Shown one piece after another: positions 9,020 to 17,809 of a stretch of DNA of 32,494 nucleotides. Source of the DNA: an uncultured Gammaproteobacteria bacterium. Lineage in GTDB: Bacteria; Pseudomonadota; Gammaproteobacteria; Arenicellales; JAANXG01. The stretch's first letter is position 1. Every line of letters starts with the position of its first letter. The notes under the pieces were generated by a model. The model saw nothing but the letters and a program-made list of their open reading frames with translations, was not told where the DNA came from and did not search any database. The stretch lies in NCBI GenBank assembly GCA_947259395.1, contig CAMYMN010000022.1, forward strand, positions 1 through 32,494. Direction: 5' to 3'. The translations under genes were made by a program, and so were the position numbers.

Positions 9020-9532
9020 ATGAAAACATCTCGGACATCGGGCCTGTGGTCCATATGGCTTGCATCGGTGTTGCTGACACTCAGTCATGCTGTTTACGCT
9101 GAGGAGCAGACCGTGATAGAAAACGGACGAGCCGTTTCTATTGAATATGTGTTGACCCTCGATGATGGTTCGGTGGCGTCAACTAATGTCGGGCAGACAC
9201 CGCTGAATTTTACGCACGGTGAGGGACAGATATTACCTGGACTGGAAGCTGCTTTAAACGGGATGAAAAGCGGAGACAAAAAAGCCGTTTCCTTGTCCGC
9301 AGACGAAGGTTATGGTGCCGTAAACCCAGACGCATTTGTAAATGTTCCCATCGATCTCATACCGGAAGATGCCCGTGAGGCGGGCACAATGCTGGTCGGC
9401 CGCGATCCTTCCGGCAACGAAAGGTATGTCCGCGTTCATGAAGTGCAAAAAGATGAGATTGTGATCGATCAAAACCATCCATTGGCCGGCCAAACACTTC
9501 ATTTTAAGATTACGGTAATTTCAGTTGAATAG
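9020..9532 (+). CDS. Exported SlyD-like FKBP-type peptidyl-prolyl isomerase
   Basis: A 170-residue cis-trans prolyl isomerase. The first 27 residues form a Sec signal peptide (basic start, hydrophobic WSIWLASVLLTLSHAVYA, cleavage near VYA-EEQ), so it acts in the periplasm. The mature part is a SlyD/FkpB-type FKBP: VSIEYVLTLDDGSV at the start of the fold, GEGQILPGLEAALNGMKSGDKK, then an insert-in-flap chaperone domain in the middle, and the diagnostic ending NHPLAGQTLHFKITVISVE. It lacks the His/Cys-rich metal-binding tail of Escherichia coli SlyD. AAGG lies 7 bp before the ATG. Its stop is overlapped or closely followed by the RRM gene, so the two are probably co-transcribed. SlyD-type proteins are usually cytoplasmic, so the export signal is notable. 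Confidence 0.9.
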   Translation: MKTSRTSGLWSIWLASVLLTLSHAVYAEEQTVIENGRAVSIEYVLTLDDGSVASTNVGQTPLNFTHGEGQILPGLEAALNGMKSGDKKAVSLSADEGYGAVNPDAFVNVPIDLIPEDAREAGTMLVGRDPSGNERYVRVHEVQKDEIVIDQNHPLAGQTLHFKITVISVE

Positions 9533-9543
9533 TGTCGAATGTC

Positions 9544-9825
9544 ATGCAGCAAAGAAAGCTTTATGTTGGAAATCTGCCATTTTCGGTATCCGAGGCGGAC
9601 ATAGAGCAGACCTTTTTGGCCTGTGGCGAGATTGAAAACGTAAAACTCATTACCGATCGAGAGACCGGTCGCTCCCGAGGTTTTGCGTTCGTAACGTTCT
9701 TGACACAACAGGGTGCGGATCAAGCGCTATCCAAAAATGGTGAGGAGATGCAAGGGCGGAAGATAGTAGTGAGTGTGGCCAAAGAGAGGGACGGCGTCCA
9801 CGGCAGGCGGCCCCCCCGCCGATGA
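9544..9825 (+). CDS. Small RNA-binding protein with one RRM domain
   Basis: A 93-residue single-RRM protein like the glycine-rich or cold-induced RNA-binding proteins found in many proteobacteria. RNP2 (KLYVGNLPF) and RNP1 (RGFAFVTF) are both intact, with the expected spacing and a short basic tail (GRRPPRR). I chose the ATG at 9544, which puts RNP2 five residues from the start as in relatives; a GTG at 9532 overlapping the stop of the FKBP gene (TAGTG) is an equally possible coupled start. The last codons contain a run of seven C, a possible slippage or sequencing-error site; a one-base shift there would add about 57 residues. It is cytoplasmic and likely binds single-stranded RNA. Confidence 0.9.
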   Translation: MQQRKLYVGNLPFSVSEADIEQTFLACGEIENVKLITDRETGRSRGFAFVTFLTQQGADQALSKNGEEMQGRKIVVSVAKERDGVHGRRPPRR

Positions 9826-9918
9826 CATTCCACGCACCATTGCGCACATCTCGGGCATCATAAATAACCTCGCGCGTGAGAATGCTGTTCGTTGCCGCAT
9901 TGGTTTCCGACCGGTGAT

Positions 9919-9941
9919 GGCGACCGGGTTATACGGTCGCC
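9919..9941 (+). other. Perfect 8-bp stem-loop between RRM and FAD oxidoreductase genes
   Basis: GGCGACCG and CGGTCGCC pair perfectly around a 7-base loop. The stem is followed by GCAAGAAAC rather than a T-run, so it is not a classic intrinsic terminator. It may protect the 3' end of the upstream mRNA or regulate the next gene, whose start is 63 bp away. Confidence 0.45.
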
Positions 9942-9962
9942 GCAAGAAACAGGAGGCCAACC

Positions 9963-10028
9963 TTGTTAATCGCTCTGGAAATCTATGATGTGAGGCTGCC
10001 GGCATGGCTGTTCACAATGAATCGATAG
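9963..10028 (+). other. Possible 21-codon leader reading frame ahead of the FAD oxidoreductase
   Basis: A TTG codon stands 6 bases after AGGAGG, the best ribosome-binding site in this gap. It opens a 21-residue frame ending at TAG, inside the first codons of the FAD oxidoreductase but in another frame. The downstream gene has only a weak GAGG of its own, so translational coupling through this small frame is conceivable. No known leader peptide is recognised; this is a speculative call based on position only. Confidence 0.2.
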
Positions 10029-11389
10029 CCCTGCAAGGGCGCCTAACCGCCATTTTGGGTGATCGGGTCACGACCAACGTTAATATTCGGGATCAACACG
10101 GACATGACGAGGGTTACCGGCTCGGCCAGTCACCCGATATCGTCGTTTTCCCGGACACCACAAACGAGGTGTCCGCGGTGGTAACAGCATGCGCTGACCT
10201 AGCGGTGCCAATGATTCCCTACGGCGTGGGAACCTCGCTGGAGGGCCAGGTGATGGCCCCCAACGGTGGCGTGTGTATAGACCTCTCACGTATGAACGAG
10301 GTTTTGCAAGTGAATCAAAAGGATCTCGATTGCACAGTTCAAGCTGGCGTGACGCGTCGGCAACTCGATCAATATCTCCGCGACCAAGGGGTGTTTTTTC
10401 CAGTGGATCCGGGCGCCGACGCAACGTTGGGCGGTATGGCAGCTACCAGGGCTTCCGGAACCAACGCCGTCCGGTACGGCACGATGCGGGAAAATGTATT
10501 GGGTCTGACCGTAGTGTTGGCCGATGGTCGTGTGGTTAAAACCGGGGGTCGGGCACGCAAATCTTCGGCTGGTTATGATTTGACGAACCTGTTCGTGGGA
10601 TCTGAGGGAACACTCGGGATCATCACCGAACTGACGCTGCGATTGTATGGCCGTCTGGAGGCGATCTCCTCGGCAGTTTGCAGTTTTGGCGTTCTTTCCG
10701 CGGCAGTCGATACTGTGATTGAGACCATACAACTCGGTATACCGGTAGCGCGAATAGAATTGTTGGACGAAGTGCAGATGGATGCGGTGAATCGTTACTC
10801 CGGTTTGCGTTATCCGGTCGCGCCGACGTTGTTTCTTGAATTTCACGGTACCCGGTCAGCGGTAGCGGAACAGGCTGAATTGGTCGGTAGTATCGCGGCC
10901 GAGCATGGCGGGAGCAATTTCCAATGGGCTCGTGACGAGCAAGATAGAAACGCGTTATGGCGGGCGCGCCACGACGCCGCCTATGCGTGTAAGGCGTTAC
11001 GGCCCGGTTGTGAGATGTGGCCTACCGATGTATGCGTGCCAATATCTCGTCTTGCCGAGTGCATCAATCAAACCCGAAAAGATATCGACCAATCGGATCT
11101 GGTGGCACCGATCGTGGGGCACGTGGGTGATGGCAACTTTCACGTCGTGATCGTGCTGGATACCGATGATCGCGACGAGATCCAGCGCGCCAACGAGCTC
11201 AATGAACGGCTGATTGAGCGCGCACTGTCGATGGGAGGCACCTGTACCGGCGAACACGGCATTGGTTTGGGCAAGCGAGAACATCTCGTTCACGAACACG
11301 GCGATGCAGTGGATGTCATGGCGACAATCAAACAATCCCTGGACCCGAAAAACTTGATGAATCCAGGTAAGATTTTTATGGACTCTTGA
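10004..11389 (+). CDS. GlcD-type FAD-linked oxidoreductase (glycolate or D-lactate dehydrogenase)
   Basis: A 461-residue flavoprotein of the vanillyl-alcohol oxidase superfamily, 2-hydroxyacid branch. The N-terminal PCMH FAD-binding domain shows IPYGVGTSLEGQ, the block DPGADATLGGMAATRASGTNA and GSEGTLGIITELTLRLY. The C-terminal FAD-oxidase domain shows GHVGDGNFH and the GTCTGEHGIGLGK block with conserved His that takes part in substrate oxidation. The protein resembles glycolate oxidase subunit GlcD and cytochrome-linked D-lactate dehydrogenase. No GlcE or GlcF gene follows, which favours a single-subunit dehydrogenase for D-lactate or a related 2-hydroxyacid. No membrane segments are seen. 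Which acid it oxidises cannot be told from sequence alone. Confidence 0.88.
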   Translation: MAVHNESIALQGRLTAILGDRVTTNVNIRDQHGHDEGYRLGQSPDIVVFPDTTNEVSAVVTACADLAVPMIPYGVGTSLEGQVMAPNGGVCIDLSRMNEVLQVNQKDLDCTVQAGVTRRQLDQYLRDQGVFFPVDPGADATLGGMAATRASGTNAVRYGTMRENVLGLTVVLADGRVVKTGGRARKSSAGYDLTNLFVGSEGTLGIITELTLRLYGRLEAISSAVCSFGVLSAAVDTVIETIQLGIPVARIELLDEVQMDAVNRYSGLRYPVAPTLFLEFHGTRSAVAEQAELVGSIAAEHGGSNFQWARDEQDRNALWRARHDAAYACKALRPGCEMWPTDVCVPISRLAECINQTRKDIDQSDLVAPIVGHVGDGNFHVVIVLDTDDRDEIQRANELNERLIERALSMGGTCTGEHGIGLGKREHLVHEHGDAVDVMATIKQSLDPKNLMNPGKIFMDS

Positions 11390-11408
11390 GGCTACGCCTC
11401 ATTTGTCT
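11387..11408 (+). terminator. Weak stem-loop at the end of the FAD oxidoreductase gene
   Basis: TGAGGC and GCCTCA form a 6-bp stem with a TAC loop, beginning at the stop codon and followed by the T-rich TTTGTCT. It is a weak candidate intrinsic terminator between two convergent genes; a second small hairpin (TTACC-GCC-GGTAA, 11439-11451) lies nearby without a T-run. Confidence 0.35.
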
Positions 11409-11466
11409 AGGGCGCCTGCGCTTGGTGCGCGGAACACCTTACCGCCGGTAAATCAAGCGTGTCTCG

Positions 11467-12846
11467 CTATTCCTTGGTATTTCCCCACAGCCACGACCAA
11501 CCGCGGCTCTGTTTGTGCTCCCTGACGTCCACGGTGGCAAACTTGCGTTCCTGTTCGCCGATGTAGATCTGGCGCGGCCGGCCGATCTGCGGCTGACCTT
11601 CCGACATCATCTCTTTCCAGTGTGCGATCCACCCCACGGTTCGGGCGATGGCAAAGATCACTGTGAACATATTGGTTGGGAAACCCATTGCCTTGAGAAT
11701 GATCCCGGAATAAAAGTCCACATTCGGATAAAGTTTGCGCTCAATGAAGTATTCATCTTCCACCGCGATTCGTTCGAGTTCCAAGGCAAGTTCCAATCGC
11801 GGATCCTCGATGCCCAGCTCGTTGAGCACATCGTGACAACTCTTACGCATCACCTTGGCGCGCGGATCATAGTTCTTGTACACGCGATGACCGAAGCCCA
11901 TGAGGCGGTAGCTATCGTTAGGATCCTTGGCTCGATTTACAAACTCTGGAATCCGGTCTTTGCTTCCGATTTCGCTCAGCATCCTCAAGACGGCTTCGTT
12001 GGCACCGCCGTGCGCGGGTCCCCACAACGAGGCAATCCCAGCTGCGATACACGCAAACGGATTCGCCCCTGAAGAACCCGCTAGACGTACGGTGGACGTG
12101 GAGGCGTTCTGTTCGTGATCTGCATGCAGTATCAGTATGCGGTCCAACGCCTTGGCCAGCACCGGATTGACTTCGAAATCATTGGCCGGGACCGAGAACA
12201 TCATCTTTAGAAGATTTTCCGAATAACTCAGATCATTACTCGGGTACATGAACGGCAATCCCATTGAATACTTATAAGCATAGGAGCCGATCGTGGGCAT
12301 CTTGGCGATCAATCGGTGTGATGCCACCATGCGTTGTTGCGGATCCGCGACGTCGGTGCTGTCGTGATAAAAAGAAGACAACGCGCCGACTACACCGACC
12401 ATGATCGCCATGGGATGCGCATCCCGGCGAAAGCCGCGATAAAAGTTCATCAACTGCTCATGCAGCATTGTATGGTGCGTGATGTGGTGGTCGAATTCTT
12501 TCTTTTCTTCCGGCGACGGCAACTCGCCATGCAATAGTAAATAACAAACATCCAGATAATCGCTGTTCTCCGCCAAATCTTCGATGGCATAACCCCGATG
12601 TCTCAATATGCCGCTCTCACCGTCAATGTACGTGATCGCAGACGAACACGATGCTGTCGATGTGAAACCCGGGTCATAGGCGAACATGCCAGTCCGCTGG
12701 TAGAGATCGCGAATGTCGATTGTCGATGGCCCCTCGGAACCATCGAGGACGGGTAGGTCGTAGGACTTGCCGGACACGTTGTCGCGAAGGGTGAACGTGT
12801 TCTGTTGCGGCGGAATTTCCGCCGTCTTCGCTTCACTCTTGCTCAC
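11467..12846 (-). CDS. gltA: Citrate synthase, type II
   Basis: A 459-residue citrate synthase, condensing acetyl-CoA with oxaloacetate in the TCA cycle. The N-terminal beta-rich segment ([19 protein letters not shown]) and the TASC-S-ITYIDG block are those of the hexameric, NADH-sensitive gammaproteobacterial type. The catalytic triad is intact: His279 in GPAHGGAN, His320 in GFGHRVYK and Asp377 in PNVDFYSG. It carries about 15 extra N-terminal residues relative to E. coli GltA, and a basic/aromatic C-terminal tail. The GTG start at 12846 is supported by GGAGGA 6 bases upstream. It converges on the GlcD-type gene. The AT-rich 141 bp upstream, after the DapA-like gene, probably carries its own promoter. 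Confidence 0.97.
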   Translation of the reverse strand: MSKSEAKTAEIPPQQNTFTLRDNVSGKSYDLPVLDGSEGPSTIDIRDLYQRTGMFAYDPGFTSTASCSSAITYIDGESGILRHRGYAIEDLAENSDYLDVCYLLLHGELPSPEEKKEFDHHITHHTMLHEQLMNFYRGFRRDAHPMAIMVGVVGALSSFYHDSTDVADPQQRMVASHRLIAKMPTIGSYAYKYSMGLPFMYPSNDLSYSENLLKMMFSVPANDFEVNPVLAKALDRILILHADHEQNASTSTVRLAGSSGANPFACIAAGIASLWGPAHGGANEAVLRMLSEIGSKDRIPEFVNRAKDPNDSYRLMGFGHRVYKNYDPRAKVMRKSCHDVLNELGIEDPRLELALELERIAVEDEYFIERKLYPNVDFYSGIILKAMGFPTNMFTVIFAIARTVGWIAHWKEMMSEGQPQIGRPRQIYIGEQERKFATVDVREHKQSRGWSWLWGNTKE

Positions 12847-12987
12847 TGTTTATCCTCCATTCTATATGTCTCAATGGACATCTAATTAAAGTCGCCTGTA
12901 TACGAATTCCTCGCTATCGTGCCCATATCTATATTTTCCCATAATTGGTGTGATAGTTGAAAAATCCAGCAATCTGCTATAAATTCA

Positions 12988-13920
12988 TTACACTGCAACG
13001 CACGCCGAGTTGCTGTCCATGCTGAATTCCAAAGCGGCAATCCCGCTCATCAACGCCTGTCTTTGGGTGTTATCCAAGCATAGCAAAGGGGGACGCACAG
13101 TCAGCCATCTTGGATCATCATAGAAATTGCTAACGATCGTCTTGAGGGCGGGAATCATCGGATAGGATTGGATTACGCTGCGGATTTCGGTGATCCGCGC
13201 TTGCAGCGTATCGGCTTGCGGACGTTCCCATTGTTCGTACAGCTTACGGATGCCGCCCGGATTCACATTGCCCGTTGCCGTGATGCAGCCGGCGCCACCA
13301 TTGCGCAGGGTATCGAGCAGAAACACTTCGGATCCCGCGAATGTGATGAATCCTGGAAACCGTTGCAACACGGATAGGGTGTTATTCCACTTACCGGAGC
13401 TATCCTTGAGTCCCACGACCACATCTGGATACGCGGTAATCAGCCGTTCGATCAAATTGAGCGAAATCGACACTTGGGATACCGGCGGTATGTGGTATAG
13501 ATAAACCCGCAGCCGGGGATCGCCCACGCGTTCGATTACTTCCGAGAACCCAGCACACAGTCCCTCATCAGATACATCTTTATAATAAAACGGCGGGAGC
13601 ATCAACACACCGCTGCAACCGATCTTGGCTGCATGGGTGGTCAGCCGAACGGAGTCCGTTAACGCGCACATGCCGGTCCCGGGCATCAGCCTGTTTGCAG
13701 GTACGCCACCTTCAATTAACGCATCCAGCAAATCAATTTTCTCTTCGACTGACAATGAATTCGCCTCACCCGTGGTTCCAAATATCGCCAGGCCGTCGGC
13801 GCCCTGATTGAGCAGCCAACGGCAATGAGCGATAAATCCCGCTGAATCGGGCGTCAAATCTGAGCCGAATGGAGTCAGAACCGGAACCAATACGCCACTG
13901 AACTGCATGCCTGTAGTCAT
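12988..13920 (-). CDS. DapA/NanA-superfamily aldolase or lyase
   Basis: A 310-residue TIM-barrel class I aldolase of the dihydrodipicolinate synthase/N-acetylneuraminate lyase superfamily. I start it at the ATG at 13920, which directly precedes the first barrel strand (FSGVLVPVLTPF); a longer in-frame start adds 41 unrelated residues. Landmarks are GTTGE at 48-52 (binds the pyruvate carboxylate), Tyr142 in YLYHIPP, and Lys172 in VVGLKDSSG, the Schiff-base lysine. YHIPP in place of YNVPGR argues against true DapA, and dapA normally lies elsewhere. It may act on a sugar acid or another 2-keto acid. It lies in the same orientation between the hydrolase-OsmC gene and gltA, with gaps over 100 bp, so co-transcription is uncertain. 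Confidence 0.88.
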   Translation of the reverse strand: MTTGMQFSGVLVPVLTPFGSDLTPDSAGFIAHCRWLLNQGADGLAIFGTTGEANSLSVEEKIDLLDALIEGGVPANRLMPGTGMCALTDSVRLTTHAAKIGCSGVLMLPPFYYKDVSDEGLCAGFSEVIERVGDPRLRVYLYHIPPVSQVSISLNLIERLITAYPDVVVGLKDSSGKWNNTLSVLQRFPGFITFAGSEVFLLDTLRNGGAGCITATGNVNPGGIRKLYEQWERPQADTLQARITEIRSVIQSYPMIPALKTIVSNFYDDPRWLTVRPPLLCLDNTQRQALMSGIAALEFSMDSNSACVAV

Positions 13921-14137
13921 CGATATTGTCGTGACCTCGTCTGCGGGACGCGATAATGTAACGGTTCTTCGACCGATGCGCCAGACAGAAAAGCGTAGCT
14001 GCATCAACGAACAGAAGTTTTGGTATCGCCGCAGGACATCCACTTACTGGCAACAAATCTTGTTAGCGCAGTCGACGGGATGAACAAGCTGTGGATTACA
14101 ACCAATAATCGTGACTTGTATTTACACTATCGACTGC

Positions 14138-15352
14138 TCATTCACCTGCAAACGTAAGCACCATGACTTCAGAGTGTAAGGTTTGATGTACAGGGCATCT
14201 ATCGGCGATTTCCAAGAGCCGCTTGCGTTGAACGTCACTCAGCTTCCCGTTGATTCTTACACGCCGATCGATGCGATCGATTTTCCCTGTTTTGGTTTCG
14301 CAACTGCCGCAATCCCTGGCGTGGATCTTTCGATGCGACAATTCTACTTCCACATGATCAAGGGGAAGTTGTTTATGCCGTGCATACATGCGCAGCGTCA
14401 TGGAAGTGCAAGCGCCGAGCGATGCCAGTAACAAATCGTAGGGAGAGGGTCCGGCATCATCCCCACCGTAGGAGATCGGTTCATCGCTGTGCAGGTGATG
14501 GGGGCCAATGAATATGTTTTGTGCAAACGCACCCTGGCCAGCCTCAGAAACTAGAACCACCCTGGGTTCTTGGTCGGAAATTGTGTTTTCCTCGATCGGG
14601 GCAAGATAACGCATTACCCAGGCGTTCACTAACGATGCGACGTAGTCGGCGTCTTGTTTGCGAGTGAGCAAATGATCTGCACCATCAAGGGAAATAAAAC
14701 TCTTGGGGTGTAAAGCCGATTCGTAAATTGCACGGGCATGTTCAATATTAACGGTTTCGTCCTGTGGGCTGTGCAAGATCAGTAGTGCGCGATTCAGTCT
14801 ATGTATATTGTCGGACAACTGGTGCTCAGCAATATCATCCAGAAACTGCTTGCGGATCAGAAACCGGCGGCCTGCCAACGTTACCTCTTGTTCACCATGG
14901 GCGACCGCATCACCGACACCGGCGGCAAACAGATTCTGCACATGGCGCGGATCACTCGGGGCACCGATGGTCACCACCGCCCGCGCTTCGGGTATCTCAG
15001 CAGCCGCACGTAAAACCGCCGCGCCGCCAAGACTATGACCAATGAGAAGACTCGGGGCGCGAGCTGACTCGCGCAGGTAATCTGCCGCATTTACCAGGTC
15101 CTGAACGTTAGAGCTGAAATTTGTGTTCGCGAACTCTCCCTCACTTCCGCCGAGGCCGGTAAAGTCAAAACGAAGTACGGCAATTCCGTGTTCGGCCAAG
15201 GCTCGCGAAATCCGCGACGTGGCGACCGAATCTTTGGTGCAGGTAAAACAATGTGCGAATAGCGCATAGGCGACCGGTGTAATACCCGGCGAGTCGAGAC
15301 GGGCATCCAGCATTCCGCCGGTCCCCGGAAAACTTATGCGTCGTGTTGGCAT
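14138..15352 (-). CDS. Fused alpha/beta hydrolase-OsmC family protein
   Basis: A 404-residue two-domain protein. Residues 1-250 form an alpha/beta hydrolase with nucleophile Ser107 in GHSLGG, Asp198 in HSPQDE and His227 in GADHLL, a complete triad. Residues 260-404 form an OsmC/Ohr-type domain with Cys315 in [13 protein letters not shown] and Cys386 in [10 protein letters not shown], the pair used to reduce organic hydroperoxides; an additional CGSC lies at 348-351. The fusion is a recurrent arrangement in proteobacteria, and suggests that esterified or lipid hydroperoxides are both reduced and hydrolysed, though this is inference. AAGGAG lies 9 bases before the ATG. No signal peptide is present, so it is cytoplasmic. 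Confidence 0.92.
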   Translation of the reverse strand: MPTRRISFPGTGGMLDARLDSPGITPVAYALFAHCFTCTKDSVATSRISRALAEHGIAVLRFDFTGLGGSEGEFANTNFSSNVQDLVNAADYLRESARAPSLLIGHSLGGAAVLRAAAEIPEARAVVTIGAPSDPRHVQNLFAAGVGDAVAHGEQEVTLAGRRFLIRKQFLDDIAEHQLSDNIHRLNRALLILHSPQDETVNIEHARAIYESALHPKSFISLDGADHLLTRKQDADYVASLVNAWVMRYLAPIEENTISDQEPRVVLVSEAGQGAFAQNIFIGPHHLHSDEPISYGGDDAGPSPYDLLLASLGACTSMTLRMYARHKQLPLDHVEVELSHRKIHARDCGSCETKTGKIDRIDRRVRINGKLSDVQRKRLLEIADRCPVHQTLHSEVMVLTFAGE

Positions 15353-15526
15353 GAACGCACTCCTTCTTTCGTTTGTCTTTGCATGCTCACGTTAGCAACT
15401 ATGTTTCAATAAGCCAATGCTGGGGTGCTCATGCTCGCTACGACGCGGAAGTTAACGATGGACCAATCCGATTTTTGCAGACCAAATAAACTCGACATGT
15501 TCTCTCATGGTAAGTTGCAGATAATT

Positions 15527-15559
15527 ACTCATTTATGCGGTCTAACTCATTTATCGCGG
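15527..15559 (+). repeat. Two tandem near-identical 14/15-bp repeats upstream of the TRAP operon
   Basis: ACTCATTTATGCGG (15527-15540) recurs as ACTCATTTATCGCGG (15545-15559), 18 bp apart start to start, with a one-base insertion. The second copy covers the -35 region of the putative TRAP promoter. The spacing and position suit a pair of binding sites for a regulator, but the protein is unknown. Confidence 0.5.
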
Positions 15560-15564
15560 AGCGG

Positions 15565-15573
15565 TGTTATACT
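15565..15573 (+). promoter_or_regulatory. Putative extended -10 promoter of the TRAP operon
   Basis: TGTTATACT matches an extended -10 element (TG-N-TATACT). No good -35 hexamer lies 17 bp upstream; the overlapping repeats may be activator or repressor sites. The start codon of the first TRAP gene lies about 100 bp downstream. Confidence 0.4.
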
Positions 15574-15673
15574 CTAACGACTACCACTTTTAGAAAATTA
15601 GCGCGCCTTGGTGACAGCTACGGCCTACGTCTTTCAACTGAGCGCGTGACCTGCAAGTAAAAAAAGGAATGTC

Positions 15674-16690
15674 GTGAATCCCAATGTGACAACACAGGCC
15701 CAGGATCGGGTCCCGCCCCTGCCTGCCAAACAGTCCCCGATATTAAAGTCGGACGTCGCCCGGCGTCATCATTGTCACGACCACGCTCGAGTCTTTATTA
15801 CGGTGGCGATCGCCATCGTGCTCGGAGCCGGGTGTTCCATCAAGCGCTTTACGGTAAACAGCATTGGCGATCTGTTGGCCTCGGGAGATTCCGTTTACGA
15901 GCGTGACGACGATCTCATTCTCGTAGGGGATGCCCTACCATTCAGTTTAAAGCTCGTCGAGAGCTTGCTGACTCAGTCCCCACAGCATTACGGATTGCTA
16001 CTCACCGCAAGTCGTGGATTTGTTCTCTACTCTTATGCTTATGTCCATTTCGAGGCTGATCGAACGGCAAACGATGACCTCGACCGGGCGTTGGAACTTC
16101 GTCACCGGGCACGCAGGTTATATCTTCGTGCACTCGATTATGGGTTGCGCGCGTTAGAGTTGTCATACCCTGGTTTCGCGAGGCGACTTGTTGAGGACCC
16201 ACAGCAAGCGGTACATGAAGTGTCACCGCAGGATGCAGCGCGGGTGGTGCCGTTGCTCTATTGGACCGCGGCGGCGTTGGGTCTGGCGATCTCGGTATCG
16301 CGGCATGACGCCGCATTGTTGGCGCGGTTGCCGGAAGTCGATGCGCTGCTCGCCCGCGCCCTGGAGTTGGACGAGGGCTGGAATGCAGGCACACTGCATG
16401 AGTTTCAAGTGACCCTGGCGGCGGCCGGCCGTATGCACGCCGACAACGATGTGATCCGCAGGCACTATCAACGGGCGCTGCAGCTCTCGCATGGCAGGCG
16501 GGCGAGTTTATATGTCGCCTATGCCGAGGCGGCATCGATACCGAACCAGAACCGGGAGGAATTCAGCGAGCTGCTGGATAAGGCCCTGAGTGTAGACATC
16601 GACGACGAACCGGAACATCGGCTTATCAACGCCCTCGCGCAACGCCGGGCGAAGTGGCTCAGAGGCAGAATCGATGAGTTCTTTCTGTAA
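15674..16690 (+). CDS. TatT-type TRAP transporter-associated lipoprotein
   Basis: A 338-residue helical protein of the TRAP transporter TatT component family, known in Treponema as a periplasmic TPR-like partner of the TRAP receptor. After an unusually long His/Arg-rich n-region of about 38 residues comes a hydrophobic helix (VFITVAIAIVLGAGC) ending in a lipobox-like LGAGC, so the mature protein is probably a lipoprotein in the periplasm. The rest is alpha-helical, with repeated A-L-x-L and R-A-L-x-L patterns (YLRALDYGLRALELS; LLARALELDEG; HYQRALQLS) as in tetratricopeptide repeats. The GTG start is supported by AAAAAGGA just upstream. Gly at lipobox position -3 is atypical. The receptor gene overlaps its 3' end by 17 bp, implying tight co-expression. 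Confidence 0.85.
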   Translation: MNPNVTTQAQDRVPPLPAKQSPILKSDVARRHHCHDHARVFITVAIAIVLGAGCSIKRFTVNSIGDLLASGDSVYERDDDLILVGDALPFSLKLVESLLTQSPQHYGLLLTASRGFVLYSYAYVHFEADRTANDDLDRALELRHRARRLYLRALDYGLRALELSYPGFARRLVEDPQQAVHEVSPQDAARVVPLLYWTAAALGLAISVSRHDAALLARLPEVDALLARALELDEGWNAGTLHEFQVTLAAAGRMHADNDVIRRHYQRALQLSHGRRASLYVAYAEAASIPNQNREEFSELLDKALSVDIDDEPEHRLINALAQRRAKWLRGRIDEFFL

Positions 16691-17753
16691 CCATCAGGGT
16701 TGGGGCAGGTCAGATACGGCGAGTTGCAGGGCGTTGCGTGTATCGACACTGTATTTGCTCATGCTGTTTTGCGGTTTGGTGTCGCTACCTGCATCTGCCA
16801 AAGTCGTCATCAAGTTGGGAACAATCGCTCCGGAGGGCTCGGCATGGCACGATGCGCTGTTGCGCGTTCGACAACAGTGGCACGATGAGTCCGATGGCGG
16901 CGTTGAGTTACGGATCTATGCCGGAGGCGTGCTCGGCGGCGAGACGGAAATGGTGCGCAAGATGCAACGTCGCGGGCTGGATGCGGTTGCCATCTCTGGT
17001 GCCGGACTGCCACAGATCGACAGCAGCGTCGATTGCCTGAATATGCCCTTGCTATTCGAGTCTTATGAAGAACTCGACTACGTTCGATCCGCAATTCAAG
17101 TCGATCTCGAAAAACAGCTGACGGCCAGACAGGTCAAGATCCTTAATTGGGCAGAGGCCGGTTGGGTATATTTCTTTGCTAGTCAACCCGTGAAAACACC
17201 GGATGATCTTAAGAAACTGCGACTTTGGACCGCGGCCGGTCATCCAGAATCAGAGCGACTGTTCAAACATTTCGGGTTTCGCGTAGTGCCACTCGACGAG
17301 ACCGATATGCTTACTGCATTGCGGACCGGACTGATCGAAGCCATAGATGTGCCGCCGTTATTCGCCTTGCTGGATCGAAGCTACCAGAAGGCTAGCTATA
17401 TGACCGATCTGCGATGGGCTCCGTTGAACGCGGCTACGGTAATTCACCTCGATGCCTGGGAACGAATACCTGAAAAGTTACGTTCGCCTCTGATTGACGC
17501 TGCGCGGAGTATTGGCGAACGGCTACGTGACCAGATACGCAAATCAGAGCAAGATGCGATCCGCGAAATGCAGACACGTGGACTGGAGATCGTTAAGCTT
17601 AATGATGCCGCCAGTGAACTGTGGCGGACCGGTGTTAAAGAGGCTTACCCGCTACTACAGTGCGCGAAGCAGCATCCGCAATTGTTCGCTAAGATCATGC
17701 GCCTGCACGAGCAGTACAAGAGTTCAGACAAGACCCCGCAAAACGGTCAATAA
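16674..17753 (+). CDS. TRAP transporter substrate-binding protein, DctP family
   Basis: A 359-residue periplasmic receptor of a TRAP transporter. A signal peptide with a 20-residue n-region and hydrophobic STLYLLMLFCGLVSLPASA is cleaved near residue 42. The mature start KVVIKLGTIAPEGSAWHDAL is the typical first strand of the DctP family, followed by GGVLGGETEMVRKMQRRGLDA, LPLLFE-like NMPLLFESYEEL, and the helix-9 segment with GLIEAIDVPP. The usual substrate-binding Arg (in the classic family inside LRxP) is not seen in its common context; LKKLRLWTAAGHPE occupies that place, so the ligand may not be a simple C4-dicarboxylate. The start overlaps the TatT gene, and the permease gene lies 56 bp downstream, so the three genes form one transporter. 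Confidence 0.9.
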   Translation: MSSFCNHQGWGRSDTASCRALRVSTLYLLMLFCGLVSLPASAKVVIKLGTIAPEGSAWHDALLRVRQQWHDESDGGVELRIYAGGVLGGETEMVRKMQRRGLDAVAISGAGLPQIDSSVDCLNMPLLFESYEELDYVRSAIQVDLEKQLTARQVKILNWAEAGWVYFFASQPVKTPDDLKKLRLWTAAGHPESERLFKHFGFRVVPLDETDMLTALRTGLIEAIDVPPLFALLDRSYQKASYMTDLRWAPLNAATVIHLDAWERIPEKLRSPLIDAARSIGERLRDQIRKSEQDAIREMQTRGLEIVKLNDAASELWRTGVKEAYPLLQCAKQHPQLFAKIMRLHEQYKSSDKTPQNGQ

Positions 17754-17809
17754 GAAATAAGGCCAAACTGGCAACACAGTAACCAAGCACAATAAGCCCA
17801 AAGATTTTC

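Larger units (their letters stand above)
15353..15673. other. Divergent intergenic region between hydrolase-OsmC and TRAP genes
   Basis: This 321-bp region must hold the promoters of two divergent units. The right part contains a tandem near-repeat and an extended -10 element described separately. The left part, next to the hydrolase start, has no promoter I can define. No gene or RNA is recognised. Confidence 0.5.
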
